A DNA stretch of 64,000 nt from JACQAP01 sp035275265 (lineage in GTDB: Bacteria; Pseudomonadota; Gammaproteobacteria; Burkholderiales; JACQAP01). Made by a program: the position numbers and the translations under genes. Positions within the stretch are counted from its first letter, which is position 1. Each line of letters opens with the position of its first letter. Shown piece by piece: positions 7,958 through 17,397 of this stretch. Under the pieces are notes generated by a model. That model did no database searches and was not told the DNA's origin. It saw only the letters and a program-made list of their open reading frames with translations. The DNA lies in assembly GCA_035275265.1 (NCBI GenBank), contig DATENC010000031.1:1-64000 (forward strand), written 5' to 3'.

Positions 7958-9121
7958 ATGCGCAAGTTTTGGCTTACATTCTCCCAGGCAGTGACGATCA
8001 GCCTGGCGGCGTTGTTCGTCGTGGTCACCTTACGGCCCGATCTGGTCTCGTGGAGCGCCCGCAACGGTAGCATTGTCACCGTCCGTGAAGCCGCAGACGG
8101 GTCCGGCAATCGTGCCAGCATGAGTTCACTCAGCTCTGCGGCGAAGAAGGCCATGCCTTCGGTGGTGAATATATTCACAAGCAAGGACGTGAAGGTTCCG
8201 CGGCACCCGTTCATGGATGATCCGTTGTTCCGGCGCTTCTTCGGCGACCAGTTGGACGGCGATACCCAGCACAGTTCCAGCCTGGGTTCCGGCGTGATCG
8301 TAGGACCGGAAGGGTACATTCTGACCAACCATCACGTGATAGAGGCGGCAGACGAGATCGAATTGGCGCTGGCTGACGGCCGCAAGGCGCCCGCCCGAAT
8401 CGTCGGCACCGATCCCGAAACCGACCTGGCGGTGCTCAAAGTCGACATCGCAGACCTTCCAGCTGTGACCTTCGGAAATCCACAAAAACTCTCGGTCGGC
8501 GACATGGTGCTCGCGATCGGGAACCCTTTCGGTGTTGGTCAGACGGTGACCATGGGCATCGTCAGCGCACTGGGCCGCAGTCACCTGGGCATTAGTACCT
8601 TCGAGAATTTCATTCAGACCGATGCTGCAATCAATCCCGGCAATTCGGGTGGCGCACTTGTGGATTCGGCGGGCAACCTTGTCGGTATCAACAGCGCGAT
8701 CTATTCGCGAAGCGGCGGTTCGCTCGGGATCGGCTTCGCCATTCCAGCGGATCTCGCCAAACAGGTAATGCAACAGATCGTCGGAACTGGATCGGTAACG
8801 CGCGGCTGGATCGGCGTGGAAGTGCAGGATATTTCCGCGGAATTAGCCGAGTCGTTCCGCCTCACCGGCACCAATGGCACGCTCATCGCCGGTGTGATGC
8901 GCGGCGGGCCGGCGGACCGTGCCGGCGTCAAACCCGGAGACATACTTGTCGCGGTGGAATCAAGCCCGGTCGTCGACTCGACCACCATGCTCAACCTGAT
9001 CGCCGCCCTCGAACCCGGGAAACAGGCGACGCTGAAAATTCTACGCAACCGCGCCGAAATGATGATCGAGGTAAACGTCGGCAAGCGGCCAAAGCCCAAT
9101 CGCCGCAGTGAACTCGAATAG
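7958..9121 (+). CDS. periplasmic S1C serine protease (DegQ/AlgW/DegS-like)
   Basis: HtrA-family protease/chaperone of 387 residues. An N-terminal hydrophobic segment (about 5-27) acts as signal anchor or signal peptide. The trypsin-like domain carries the triad His (NHHV, about 125), Asp (ETDLAVL, about 155) and Ser (GNSGG, about 229). Only one PDZ domain follows (about 275-365). A single PDZ and an uncleaved-looking N-terminus resemble DegS/AlgW more than DegP, but a DegQ-type enzyme cannot be excluded. It is convergent with tatC, a common betaproteobacterial neighbourhood. Confidence 0.9.
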   Translation: MRKFWLTFSQAVTISLAALFVVVTLRPDLVSWSARNGSIVTVREAADGSGNRASMSSLSSAAKKAMPSVVNIFTSKDVKVPRHPFMDDPLFRRFFGDQLDGDTQHSSSLGSGVIVGPEGYILTNHHVIEAADEIELALADGRKAPARIVGTDPETDLAVLKVDIADLPAVTFGNPQKLSVGDMVLAIGNPFGVGQTVTMGIVSALGRSHLGISTFENFIQTDAAINPGNSGGALVDSAGNLVGINSAIYSRSGGSLGIGFAIPADLAKQVMQQIVGTGSVTRGWIGVEVQDISAELAESFRLTGTNGTLIAGVMRGGPADRAGVKPGDILVAVESSPVVDSTTMLNLIAALEPGKQATLKILRNRAEMMIEVNVGKRPKPNRRSELE

Positions 9122-9140
9122 TCGCCCCGGTATCTCCCGG

Positions 9141-9887
9141 TCAGGCTACCGGGTCGGATTTAGTTTCCGCGGCAGCGGACTTCCCGACCCACTGCGCTAC
9201 GAAAATCCCGATCTCGTACAGGACCCACAAGGGCACGGCAAGCATGACCTGCGACACAACGTCGGGCGGCGTAAAAATCGCGCCGATTACGAATGCGCCG
9301 ACGATAACGTAGGGACGGATTTCGCGCAATTTCGCTACGCTTACCATCCCCATCCGCACCAGAATCACCACTGCCACCGGTACTTCGAAGGTCACACCGA
9401 AGGCGAGAAAGAGGGTGAGGACAAAGTCCAGGTACTTGCTGATGTCGGTCATCACCGCCACGCCCTCTGGCGCGACCTGAATAATGAACGTGAACACCAC
9501 CGGAAACACCAGGAAGTAGGCGAAAGCCATGCCGCAGAGAAACAGCAACGTACTGCTAATAATGAGTGGCACCACTAGTTTCTTCTCGTGGGCATACAGC
9601 CCAGGCGCAACAAAAGCCCAGATCTGATAGAGAAGGTAGGGTAACGCGATGACGAACGCAGCCATCATCGTCACCTTGATCGGCACAAAAAAAGGCGCCG
9701 TAACCTCAGTCGCGATCAGTTGCCCACCCGCGGGCAATTTGGCAAGCAATGGCTGGGCAAGAAAGGCGTAGAGGTCGCGCGCCCAGTAAAACAACAGCCC
9801 GAACACCGCGATGAGGGCAATCGCGCACCTCAACAGGCGGTCGCGAAGTTCTACCAAATGCGACATGAAGGAATCGGGCTCGATCAT
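9141..9887 (-). CDS. tatC: Sec-independent protein translocase TatC
   Basis: Polytopic core of the twin-arginine translocase that binds the RR signal peptide. The 248-residue protein has the expected six membrane segments. It shows the N-terminal FMSHLVELRDRLLR motif and the FAYFLVFP region. It is the last gene of tatA-tatB-tatC. Confidence 0.97.
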   Translation of the reverse strand: MIEPDSFMSHLVELRDRLLRCAIALIAVFGLLFYWARDLYAFLAQPLLAKLPAGGQLIATEVTAPFFVPIKVTMMAAFVIALPYLLYQIWAFVAPGLYAHEKKLVVPLIISSTLLFLCGMAFAYFLVFPVVFTFIIQVAPEGVAVMTDISKYLDFVLTLFLAFGVTFEVPVAVVILVRMGMVSVAKLREIRPYVIVGAFVIGAIFTPPDVVSQVMLAVPLWVLYEIGIFVAQWVGKSAAAETKSDPVA

Positions 9888-9939
9888 CGTGGACCGCTGG
9901 TTTGCCTTGGTGGAGAAACGATCGGCGCACGCCGCGGGA

Positions 9940-10413
9940 TCAGGCGCGCTTGTCGTCCGGGGCGGGATTGTTCAGTCCCAGTTCAAGCTGCGACTGCGGC
10001 TCTTCGGGAACAAGTGCTTCGTGTGCGGGTTCTGCGGCATCAGGCGAGTCGCTACCATTCGCCGGCGCGACGGTCGGCATCAATTGAATCCCGGAGATCG
10101 GAGCGACCGCGGATTCCATCTGCTTCTGAACTTCGGTCCCGGCCTGTTTGACTTCGGATTCGATGAAACTGACTTGCGAACTGACCGACTGCTCGACGGA
10201 GCGCGCCGCGTCCTGCATCGTCGACTGCAGCTTGCGCAGTTCGTCGAGGTCGATTTCACGGTTAATGTCCGCTTTGACTTCGGCAACGTAGCGTTGCATG
10301 CGGCCGAACAGGTGACCGACGGTCTTCGCCACACGCGGCAGACGTTCCGGGCCGATTACGACCAGCGCAACGACCCCGATAAGGAAGATCTCGGTGAATC
10401 CGATGTCGAACAT
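9940..10413 (-). CDS. tatB: twin-arginine translocase subunit TatB
   Basis: Single N-terminal membrane helix (MFDIGFTEIFLIGVVALVV) with the conserved Glu and the GPERLP hinge, followed by a long amphipathic helix and a Pro/Ala/Glu-rich tail. 157 residues. Forms the signal-peptide receptor with TatC; lies between tatA and tatC. Confidence 0.95.
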   Translation of the reverse strand: MFDIGFTEIFLIGVVALVVIGPERLPRVAKTVGHLFGRMQRYVAEVKADINREIDLDELRKLQSTMQDAARSVEQSVSSQVSFIESEVKQAGTEVQKQMESAVAPISGIQLMPTVAPANGSDSPDAAEPAHEALVPEEPQSQLELGLNNPAPDDKRA

Positions 10414-10441
10414 GACTCAAGCCAAAAGCGGCCGTCTCCCG

Positions 10442-10666
10442 CTAGCTCTTGGTCCTGTCCTTGACTTCGCCTTCGATGGTCTGACCGGCGCCGCCGCTGT
10501 CGATTTTGGCGGTCGCCTTCTCATCGTCGGTGGTCTTCATCCCATCCTTGAAGCCGCGTACTGCGCCGCCCAGGTCGGAACCCATGTTGCGAAGCTTCTT
10601 GGTGCCGAAAATCAGCAGCACCACCAGAAGAACGATTAGCCAATGCCAGATGCTGAAGGAACCCAT
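10442..10666 (-). CDS. tatA: twin-arginine translocase subunit TatA
   Basis: Pore-forming Tat subunit of 74 residues. It has the short membrane helix (IWHWLIVLLVVLLIFGTKKL), the FGTKKL hinge and the amphipathic helix LRNMGSDLGGAVRGFKDGM. First of the three tat genes, 24 nt after hinT. Confidence 0.96.
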   Translation of the reverse strand: MGSFSIWHWLIVLLVVLLIFGTKKLRNMGSDLGGAVRGFKDGMKTTDDEKATAKIDSGGAGQTIEGEVKDRTKS

Positions 10667-10690
10667 CTTTTCACTCCCGATACGAAATGT

Positions 10691-11053
10691 TTACTTTGAC
10701 TTCTGAATCATTCCAGGCAGCGGATCCCTGCCACCGAGCACATGCATGTGCACATGGGATACGTCCTGCCGTCCTACCCGCCCCGTATTGACGACGGTCC
10801 GAAACCCGTCCGGCGATCCCTGCTCGCTCGCCAGCCGGTGTGTAAGCAACAACATCTTCCCCAGAACTTGTTGGTGTCGTTCCTCGACCTGTGCGAGCGA
10901 TGCCACATGCTCTTTCGGGATCAGCATGAAATGCACCGGCGCCACCGGGTTGATGTCGTGAAAGGCCAGGATCTCCTCGTCCTCGTAGACTTTGCGGCTG
11001 GGGATTTCGCCCCTGACGATCTTGCAGAAAATGCAGTTCTTGTCGGCGGCCAT
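10691..11053 (-). CDS. hinT: HIT family purine nucleoside phosphoramidase
   Basis: HinT/HINT hydrolase acting on AMP-lysine-type phosphoramidates. The 120-residue protein contains the histidine triad HVHMHVLGG near the C-terminus and the N-terminal CIFCKIVRGEIP. Located between hisE and tatA, as in many Betaproteobacteria, probably in one long transcript with the his genes. Confidence 0.95.
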   Translation of the reverse strand: MAADKNCIFCKIVRGEIPSRKVYEDEEILAFHDINPVAPVHFMLIPKEHVASLAQVEERHQQVLGKMLLLTHRLASEQGSPDGFRTVVNTGRVGRQDVSHVHMHVLGGRDPLPGMIQKSK

Positions 11054-11107
11054 TTTTGGATTGAGTGCCCGGGGGCCTTTCGATAACGATCCAGGCTGCT
11101 TGCCGGG

Positions 11108-11431
11108 TTACATGGATCGGGACGATTTCTCGTCCATCCCTGAAACACCTTCCCGGCGCCGCAGCTCGGCAAGTACGTCGTCGGGCCCGAGACCATGCCA
11201 TGCAAGCATGACCAGGCAGTGAAACCAGAGATCGGCGGTTTCTCGAACGATATGGAGTCTATCACCGTCCTTGGCGGCGAGCAGCGTCTCGGCCGCCTCC
11301 TCTCCGACCTTCTTGAGTACGGCGTCGTGGCCTTTTGCAAACAGGCTGGCAACGTAGGAGTTGCCCGGATCGTCCCGCTTGCGGCTCTCGATGATTTCCG
11401 CGAGCCGGCGCAGGATGTCGGCGTCCATCAT
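11108..11431 (-). CDS. hisE: phosphoribosyl-ATP pyrophosphatase
   Basis: Second step of histidine biosynthesis: hydrolysis of PR-ATP to PR-AMP. The 107-residue all-helical MazG-like protein carries GEEAAETLLAAKDGD and ETADLWFHCLVML with the metal-binding acidic residues. Separate from hisI (not fused as in enterics), overlapping it by an ATGA. Confidence 0.95.
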   Translation of the reverse strand: MMDADILRRLAEIIESRKRDDPGNSYVASLFAKGHDAVLKKVGEEAAETLLAAKDGDRLHIVRETADLWFHCLVMLAWHGLGPDDVLAELRRREGVSGMDEKSSRSM

Positions 11432-11823
11432 GGCTTCGACTTATAGATTTCCCTCGGATCGCTGATCACCGGCTCGGTGACGACCCATGTGCCGTTGTCG
11501 AGCCTGCGAAAGAAACAGCGGCCGCGGCCTGTGTGGCAGGCGATGCCCCCGACTTGTTGCACCTCGAGCACCACGACATCGCCATCGCAATCAAGCCTGA
11601 TTTCCCTGACATGCTGGATGTGTCCGGATTCCGCGCCCTTGTGCCAGAGCTTGTCTCGAGAACGCGACCAGTATACCGCCCGGCCCGAACGTACAGTCTC
11701 CGCAAGTGCTTCCCGGTTCATCCACGCGAGCATTAGCAGCTTCCCGGTGCCCTCCTCCTGTGCTATCGCAGGAACCAGCCCACGCTCATCCCAGGCCACC
11801 TCGTCGAGCCAAGCGTCGTTCAC
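11428..11823 (-). CDS. hisI: phosphoribosyl-AMP cyclohydrolase
   Basis: Third step of histidine biosynthesis, a zinc enzyme. 131 residues; shows MLAWMNREAL, YWSRSRDKLWHKGAESGH and the zinc-binding Cys residues in GGIACHTGRGRCFF. The GTG start at 11823 overlaps the hisF stop (GTGA), which supports it over longer alternatives. Confidence 0.95.
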   Translation of the reverse strand: MNDAWLDEVAWDERGLVPAIAQEEGTGKLLMLAWMNREALAETVRSGRAVYWSRSRDKLWHKGAESGHIQHVREIRLDCDGDVVVLEVQQVGGIACHTGRGRCFFRRLDNGTWVVTEPVISDPREIYKSKP

Positions 11824-12590
11824 AGCCGCACCTCGATGTCGTGTCGCGCCATATACTGCTTCGCTTGCTGCACCGTGAATTCTCCGTAGTGGAACACGCT
11901 GGCAGCGAGCACTGCATCGGCTTTGCCGAGAACAATTCCGTCCACGAGGTGCTGCAGACTGCCGACGCCGCCGCTGGCGATCACCGGAATATCGAGGGTC
12001 TCGGAAAATGCGCAGGTGAGCGCGACATCGAATCCCGCCTTTGTGCCATCGCGATCCATACTGGTGAGCAGGATCTCCCCGGCACCGGCAGACTGCATTT
12101 TTTTCCCCCACTCGAGCGCGTCAATACCGGTCGAGCGACGTCCGCCGTGCGTGAATACTTCCCACCGTGCGCTGCTCGAGTCCGGAACGCGCTTGGCGTC
12201 CACCGCGACAACGATGCATTGAGAACCAAAACGGCCCGCCGCATCCTCGACCAATCGCGGATTCTGCACTGCCGCGGTATTGATGCTGACCTTGTCGGCG
12301 CCGGCATTGAGCAGCCGGCGTACGTCATTTATCTCGCGCACGCCACCGCCGACCGTGAGCGGGATGAACACCTGCGACGCAACCTGTTCCACGATGCCGA
12401 GGATGAGCCCGCGATTGTCCGAACTCGCGGTGATATCCAGGAAAGTCAGTTCGTCGGCGCCCTGCTCGTCGTACCTGCGGGCAATCTCCACAGGGTCGCC
12501 GGCATCACGCAGCTTTACGAAATTGACGCCCTTGACCACGCGCCCTTCGGTGACATCGAGGCAGGGGATAAGGCGTTTGGCAAGGCCCAT
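11820..12590 (-). CDS. hisF: imidazole glycerol phosphate synthase, cyclase subunit
   Basis: TIM-barrel cyclase that pairs with the HisH glutaminase to make IGP and AICAR. The 256-residue protein begins MGLAKRLIPCLDVTEGRVVKG and keeps the catalytic Asp residues of PCLDV and TSMDRDGTKAG. Start at 12590 is chosen for the canonical N-terminus; the extension upstream is not conserved. A 172-nt gap separates it from hisA, unusually wide for this operon. Confidence 0.97.
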   Translation of the reverse strand: MGLAKRLIPCLDVTEGRVVKGVNFVKLRDAGDPVEIARRYDEQGADELTFLDITASSDNRGLILGIVEQVASQVFIPLTVGGGVREINDVRRLLNAGADKVSINTAAVQNPRLVEDAAGRFGSQCIVVAVDAKRVPDSSSARWEVFTHGGRRSTGIDALEWGKKMQSAGAGEILLTSMDRDGTKAGFDVALTCAFSETLDIPVIASGGVGSLQHLVDGIVLGKADAVLAASVFHYGEFTVQQAKQYMARHDIEVRL

Positions 12591-12762
12591 AGGTGTGGGG
12601 CTTGAGCAGTCAAGGGAGAACGAAAAAGGTGATGCCGTGCGGTGCAAACCCGACCGGGCCGGGGCTTATCGAAGCAAGCCGCATCAACGCAGGTCGCGCC
12701 GACCGAGCACGCGACCGGACCGGGCACCACATATCGACAACTCTCGTTTCACCTCTCACACC

Positions 12763-13533
12763 TCATGCTTCGCTTTCCTTTGTCTTGGCCGCCTTCTGCG
12801 CCATCTTGTCGGCGACTTTCTGCGCTTCGCTGAAGTCCAGCGAGCCTTCGTAAATTGCACGGCCGGTAATCGCTCCCATGATCCCTTCCGCTTCGACTTC
12901 GCACAGCGCCTTCACGTCCTGTATGTTGGTAATCCCGCCGCTCGCGATCACCGGGACGGACAACTCGCGTGCAAGTTCGACCGTCGCCTTGATGTTTACG
13001 CCGGTCAACATGCCGTCGCGGCCGATATCGGTATGGATGACGGCCTCGACGCCGTATTCCTGAAACTTCTTGGCCAGGTCGATGACGTCGTGTCCGGTCA
13101 CCTTCGACCAGCCGTCCACCGCAACTTTGCCGTCTCGCGCGTCCAGTCCGACCATGATGTGACCGGGAAAGGCGTAACAGGCATCGTGAAGAAATCCGGG
13201 GGTCTTCACCGCAGCGGTGCCTATGATGATGTAAGCAATGCCATCATCGAGATACCGTTCGATGGTATCGAGGTCGCGAATGCCGCCGCCAAGTTGCACC
13301 GGAATGTCCGCACCAACGGCCTTGAGGACCGCCTTCACGGCCTCTTCGTTCCTGGGCTTGCCGGCAAAGGCACCGTTCAGGTCCACAAGGTGCAGGCGGC
13401 GGGCTCCCAGTTTCAGCCACTGGCGCGCCATGGCACCGGGGTCTTCGGAAAAGACAGTGGCGTCAGCCATCGCGCCTTGCTTCAGACGGACGCAGTGTCC
13501 GTCTTTGAGGTCAATCGCGGGAATGATCAGCAT
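12763..13533 (-). CDS. hisA: ProFAR isomerase
   Basis: 1-(5-phosphoribosyl)-5-[(5-phosphoribosylamino)methylideneamino]imidazole-4-carboxamide isomerase, fourth step of histidine synthesis. The TIM barrel begins MLIIPAIDLKDGHCVRLKQG and has the second phosphate site IASGGI. A GTG six codons upstream (13551) is an equally possible start. The C-terminus has a Lys/Ala-rich tail (MAQKAAKTKESEA) longer than usual. Confidence 0.96.
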   Translation of the reverse strand: MLIIPAIDLKDGHCVRLKQGAMADATVFSEDPGAMARQWLKLGARRLHLVDLNGAFAGKPRNEEAVKAVLKAVGADIPVQLGGGIRDLDTIERYLDDGIAYIIIGTAAVKTPGFLHDACYAFPGHIMVGLDARDGKVAVDGWSKVTGHDVIDLAKKFQEYGVEAVIHTDIGRDGMLTGVNIKATVELARELSVPVIASGGITNIQDVKALCEVEAEGIMGAITGRAIYEGSLDFSEAQKVADKMAQKAAKTKESEA

Positions 13534-13623
13534 GGGTTGGATATCGCTCACTTCAGGCGGCGTAAGCGCGCGCCCGTTGAGGCCGTTGCGAAGGACTAAG
13601 GGATCCTTACGGGTTACAAGGGG

Positions 13624-14310
13624 TTAGGCGCTCGCAGTAGGGATCGCCCATCGTTGGTCGGACGCGCGATTTGTCCCGTCCCAAGAGACGAAATTTGACA
13701 ACAGCCGCAAGCCGGCAGACTGGCTTTTTTCCGGATGGAACTGCACAGCGAAAATGTTATTCCTTGCAACGGCGCAGGTAAAGCTGAAAGGATAACGCGC
13801 GGTACCCGCTACGTTACCCTGTTCCTGCGCGTCCACGAAGAAGCTGTGTACGAAGTAAAAGCGGCTGAGATCGGCAACGCCTGCCCACATTGGGTGGGAC
13901 ATGGTCTGATGCACCTGGTTCCAGCCCATGTGGGGCACCTTCAGCTTCTCTCCGCGGTCGCCCATCATGCGTTTGGGCGGAAAGCGAACGACTTTCCCGG
14001 GCAGAATCCCCAGACCCTCGACGCCACCCTCCTCGCTCGACTCGAACAACATCTGCAAACCGATGCACAGTCCGAGGAACGGCTTGCTTCGCGCGGACTC
14101 CACCAACGGCGCGCGCAGCCCGCGCGCGTCCATCTCCCGCATGCAATCCGGCATCGCGCCCTGGCCTGGAAAAACCACCCTAGCGGCCGAACGTAGCACC
14201 GCGGGATCGCTGGTCACGGCAACGACCTTCCCTGGGGCAACATGCTCCAGGGCCTTCGCCACCGAACGCAGGTTGCCCATTCCGTAATCAACGACAGCAA
14301 TATCGATCAT
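13624..14310 (-). CDS. hisH: imidazole glycerol phosphate synthase, glutamine amidotransferase subunit
   Basis: Class I glutaminase that supplies ammonia to HisF. 228 residues, starting MIDIAVVDYGMGNLRS; nucleophile Cys in FLGLCIGLQMLF; catalytic His and Glu in FAVQFHPEKSQ. The start is set by the family N-terminus. Confidence 0.96.
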   Translation of the reverse strand: MIDIAVVDYGMGNLRSVAKALEHVAPGKVVAVTSDPAVLRSAARVVFPGQGAMPDCMREMDARGLRAPLVESARSKPFLGLCIGLQMLFESSEEGGVEGLGILPGKVVRFPPKRMMGDRGEKLKVPHMGWNQVHQTMSHPMWAGVADLSRFYFVHSFFVDAQEQGNVAGTARYPFSFTCAVARNNIFAVQFHPEKSQSAGLRLLSNFVSWDGTNRASDQRWAIPTASA

Positions 14311-14380
14311 GCTGGGATGGGCCGTGACTCGTGGTTCTTGTTCACAGAACGTGCCGACACATATGCGGCCGTCAAACCGC

Positions 14381-14968
14381 TTAGAGGCTTCCCTTGGTCG
14401 AGGGCAACGCATCGGCCGCCCGGGGATCCATCTCGGAGGCCATGCGCAATGCGCGCCCGAACGCCTTGAAGATGGTCTCGGCCTGGTGGTGCGCGTTCCT
14501 GCCCTTGATATTGTCGATGTGCAGAGTCACCAACGCGTGGTTGGCGAAACCCTGAAAGAATTCATGGACCAGGTCGATGTCGAACTCGCCCACCAGTCCG
14601 CGCGCGTAATCGACCACGTACTCAAGACCGGGACGGCCCGAAAGATCCACCACAACCCGCGACAACGCTTCGTCGAGCGGGACATACGCGTGGCCATAGC
14701 GGCGCACGCCTTTCTTGTCCCCTATCGCCTTGGCGAATGCCTGGCCGAACGTGATCCCCACATCCTCAACGGTGTGATGGGCGTCGATGTGCAGGTCACC
14801 CTTGGCTTCGATTTCAAGATCGATCATGCCATGGCGCGCAATCTGATTGAGCATGTGATCGAAGAATCCGATTCCGGTGGCAAGCTTGGAATTGCCGCTG
14901 CCGTCGAGATTGAGGTTAACGCTGATCTGGGTTTCCAGCGTACTTCGGGTGACTTGGGCTTGGCGCAT
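14381..14968 (-). CDS. hisB: imidazoleglycerol-phosphate dehydratase
   Basis: Manganese enzyme of histidine synthesis, monofunctional (195 residues, no histidinol phosphatase domain). Metal-binding histidines are visible in FFDHMLNQIARHG, DLHIDAHHTVEDVGI and NAHHQAETIFKAF. Lies between hisC and hisH. Confidence 0.97.
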   Translation of the reverse strand: MRQAQVTRSTLETQISVNLNLDGSGNSKLATGIGFFDHMLNQIARHGMIDLEIEAKGDLHIDAHHTVEDVGITFGQAFAKAIGDKKGVRRYGHAYVPLDEALSRVVVDLSGRPGLEYVVDYARGLVGEFDIDLVHEFFQGFANHALVTLHIDNIKGRNAHHQAETIFKAFGRALRMASEMDPRAADALPSTKGSL

Positions 14969-15004
14969 ACGATAGGCGTCAAAAATTGCCTCATCCTAAC
15001 CCAA

Positions 15005-16099
15005 TTAAGGCATGACCGACGAGGCGATGCCCGCGTCGAGGAAAATCGCGCGCAAAGCACCAAGCAGTACATCGCACTGTTCATCTGTTCCCACCGTGAT
15101 GCGCATGAACTGGTCTATGCGGGCCGGTTTGCGAAAATGTCGCACAAGAATGCTTCGCTCGCGCAGCCTGGCCGTCAACGCTGTGCCTTCCCAGCGTGGA
15201 TGACGGGCGAACACGAAGTTCGCCGCGGATGGCAGGGCTTCGAAGTCCAACGCCTGAAGTCCGGCAATCAGGCGTTCGCGGCTACGGATCACCGTTCGGC
15301 AGCCCACTTCGAAATAATTCTGATCCTCCAGCGCCGCCACGGCGCCGGCTTGGGCGAAGCGGTCCATCGGATAGGAGTTGAAACTGTCTTTAACCCGAAT
15401 AAGAGCCTCGATCAATGCCGGATGCCCGATGGCATAGCCCACTCGCAGGCCTGCCAGCGAGCGCGATTTGGACAACGTGTGTGTCACTAGCAACTGCGGG
15501 TACCGGTGTACCAGCGACACTGCGGATATCCCGCCAAAATCCACGTAAGCCTCATCGATCACGACCACGGACGCCATATTTCCTTGTAGAAGCCGCTCGA
15601 TCTCGGACAGATCCAGCAGGCGCCCGGTTGGTGCATTCGGATTGGGAAAAACTATTCCGCCGTTTCTCGTCGCAAGATAGTCATCGACGTCGATCTCGAA
15701 CGAATCCGTCAATGGTATCTCGCGATAAACGATGTCGTATAAACGGCAGAACACGGGATAAAAGCTGTAGGTGACGTCCGGAAACAGCACCGGCTGATCG
15801 TGCCGGAGCAACGCCTGGAAGGTGTGCGCAAGGATTTCGTCCGAGCCATTACCGACAAAAACCTGATTGGTAGAAACCGCGTGCCGCGCGGCTACAGCCT
15901 GAATCAGCTTCTCGCTCGTGGGATCGGGATACAGGCGCAGCGAATCCGCCACCTCGCTCCCCAATGCCTCGAGTACTCGCGGGCTGGGACCATATGGATT
16001 CTCGTTGGTATTGAGCTTGACCAGATTAGGCAATCTGGGCTGCTCGCCCGGTACGTAAGGTGTCAGGCCATGGACCAGAGCGCTCCAATAACGGCTCAT
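15005..16099 (-). CDS. hisC: histidinol-phosphate aminotransferase
   Basis: PLP-dependent aminotransferase (fold type I) forming histidinol phosphate. 364 residues; NTNENPYGPSP near the N-terminus, FVGNGSDEILAHTF and the PLP lysine in HTLSKSRSLAGLRVGYAIG. ATGA overlap with hisD indicates translational coupling. Confidence 0.96.
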   Translation of the reverse strand: MSRYWSALVHGLTPYVPGEQPRLPNLVKLNTNENPYGPSPRVLEALGSEVADSLRLYPDPTSEKLIQAVAARHAVSTNQVFVGNGSDEILAHTFQALLRHDQPVLFPDVTYSFYPVFCRLYDIVYREIPLTDSFEIDVDDYLATRNGGIVFPNPNAPTGRLLDLSEIERLLQGNMASVVVIDEAYVDFGGISAVSLVHRYPQLLVTHTLSKSRSLAGLRVGYAIGHPALIEALIRVKDSFNSYPMDRFAQAGAVAALEDQNYFEVGCRTVIRSRERLIAGLQALDFEALPSAANFVFARHPRWEGTALTARLRERSILVRHFRKPARIDQFMRITVGTDEQCDVLLGALRAIFLDAGIASSVMP

Positions 16100-17397
16100 T
16101 TGCGCATTCGCATCTGGGCGGCAAGCGCGTGCGCCGGCAGACCCTCGCCCGTGGCGAGCGCGACCGCAATCGCACCGAGCTTGCGTGCGCCGTCCGCGGA
16201 AACCTGGATCAGGCTGGTGCGTTTCTGGAAGTCGTATACCCCGAGCGGCGAGGAGAAACGCGCACTACGCGCAGTCGGCAGCACGTGATTCGGTCCCGCG
16301 CAGTAGTCTCCCAGCGCCTCCGACGCGTAACGGCCCATGAACATTGCGCCGGCATGCCTGATTTTCTTGGCCCAGCGCTGCGGGTCTTCTACCGACAACT
16401 CCAGGTGTTCCGGAGCGATCCGGTTTGCGATCTCGCAGGCCTCATCGAGATCGCGGGTCTCGATCAGTGCGCCACGTCCCTCGAGAGCAGCGGTAATCAC
16501 ACCGGCGCGCGGCATGTCCTTCATATGCCGTTCGATGCTCGCCGCCACCTTGTCGATGAATGCGCGCTCGGGGCAAAGCAGGATCGCCTGCGCCATCTCA
16601 TCATGTTCTGCCTGCGAGAACAGGTCCATCGCCACCCAGTCCGGATCGGTGCCACCATCGCAAATCACCAGGATCTCCGATGGGCCAGCCACCATATCGA
16701 TTCCAACGACGCCGAACACGCGCCGCTTCGCGGCTGCAACGTAGGCGTTGCCCGGCCCGACGATCTTGTCCACTTGGGGAACAGTGCGGGTGCCATAAGC
16801 CAGTGCTGCCACAGCCTGCGCGCCGCCAATGGTGAACACGCGATCCACGCCGGCAATGCACGCAGCGGCAAGCACCAAGTTGTTGCGCTCCCCGCGCGGC
16901 GCGGGCACTACCATGATGATCTCGTTCACCCCGGCCACCTTGGCCGGCAAAGTATTCATCAGCACTGTGGACGGATAAGCTGCCTTGCCGCCCGGCACGT
17001 ATACGCCGACGCGATCAAGCGGCGTGACTTTCTGTCCAAGTGTCGTGCCGTCGGCCTCGGTGTATTGCCAGGACGCTAGCGGCTGGCGTTCATGGTAGGC
17101 ACGGATACGTGCGGTCGCCTGCTCCAGCGCATCGCGCGCCGCGTCCGGCAACGTTGCAAGGGCGCGCTCCAAATCGGCTTTTCCGATTTCGAGTTCCGCA
17201 AGCGAGCGGGCCTCAATCTGATCGAATTTAAGTGTGTACTCGAGCACCGCGTCGTCGCCGCGCGCCTTGACTTCGCGCAGAATCGCGGCCACCGTATCTT
17301 CGATGCGCTCGTCCTGGGTATTCTCAAATGCGAGCAATCCCGCCAGCCTGTTATCAAAGTCGGCGTCGCGGGTGGACAGGCGTGCTATCCCGATCAT
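16096..17397 (-). CDS. hisD: histidinol dehydrogenase
   Basis: Zinc- and NAD-dependent enzyme doing the last two oxidations to histidine. 433 residues with YVPGGKAAYPSTVLMN, the signature IDMVAGPSEILVI and the C-terminal GPNHVLPT. Overlaps both hisG and hisC by 4 nt. Confidence 0.97.
   Translation of the reverse strand: MIGIARLSTRDADFDNRLAGLLAFENTQDERIEDTVAAILREVKARGDDAVLEYTLKFDQIEARSLAELEIGKADLERALATLPDAARDALEQATARIRAYHERQPLASWQYTEADGTTLGQKVTPLDRVGVYVPGGKAAYPSTVLMNTLPAKVAGVNEIIMVVPAPRGERNNLVLAAACIAGVDRVFTIGGAQAVAALAYGTRTVPQVDKIVGPGNAYVAAAKRRVFGVVGIDMVAGPSEILVICDGGTDPDWVAMDLFSQAEHDEMAQAILLCPERAFIDKVAASIERHMKDMPRAGVITAALEGRGALIETRDLDEACEIANRIAPEHLELSVEDPQRWAKKIRHAGAMFMGRYASEALGDYCAGPNHVLPTARSARFSSPLGVYDFQKRTSLIQVSADGARKLGAIAVALATGEGLPAHALAAQMRMRK

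Noticed and set aside
9136..9153. CCCGGT...ACCGGG hairpin at the degQ-like/tatC junction as terminator
   Set aside because: No T tract on either strand and it lies within the tatC 3' end.
14309..15490. 393-codon open frame opposite hisB and hisC
   Set aside because: Antisense shadow of conserved his genes, no family resemblance.
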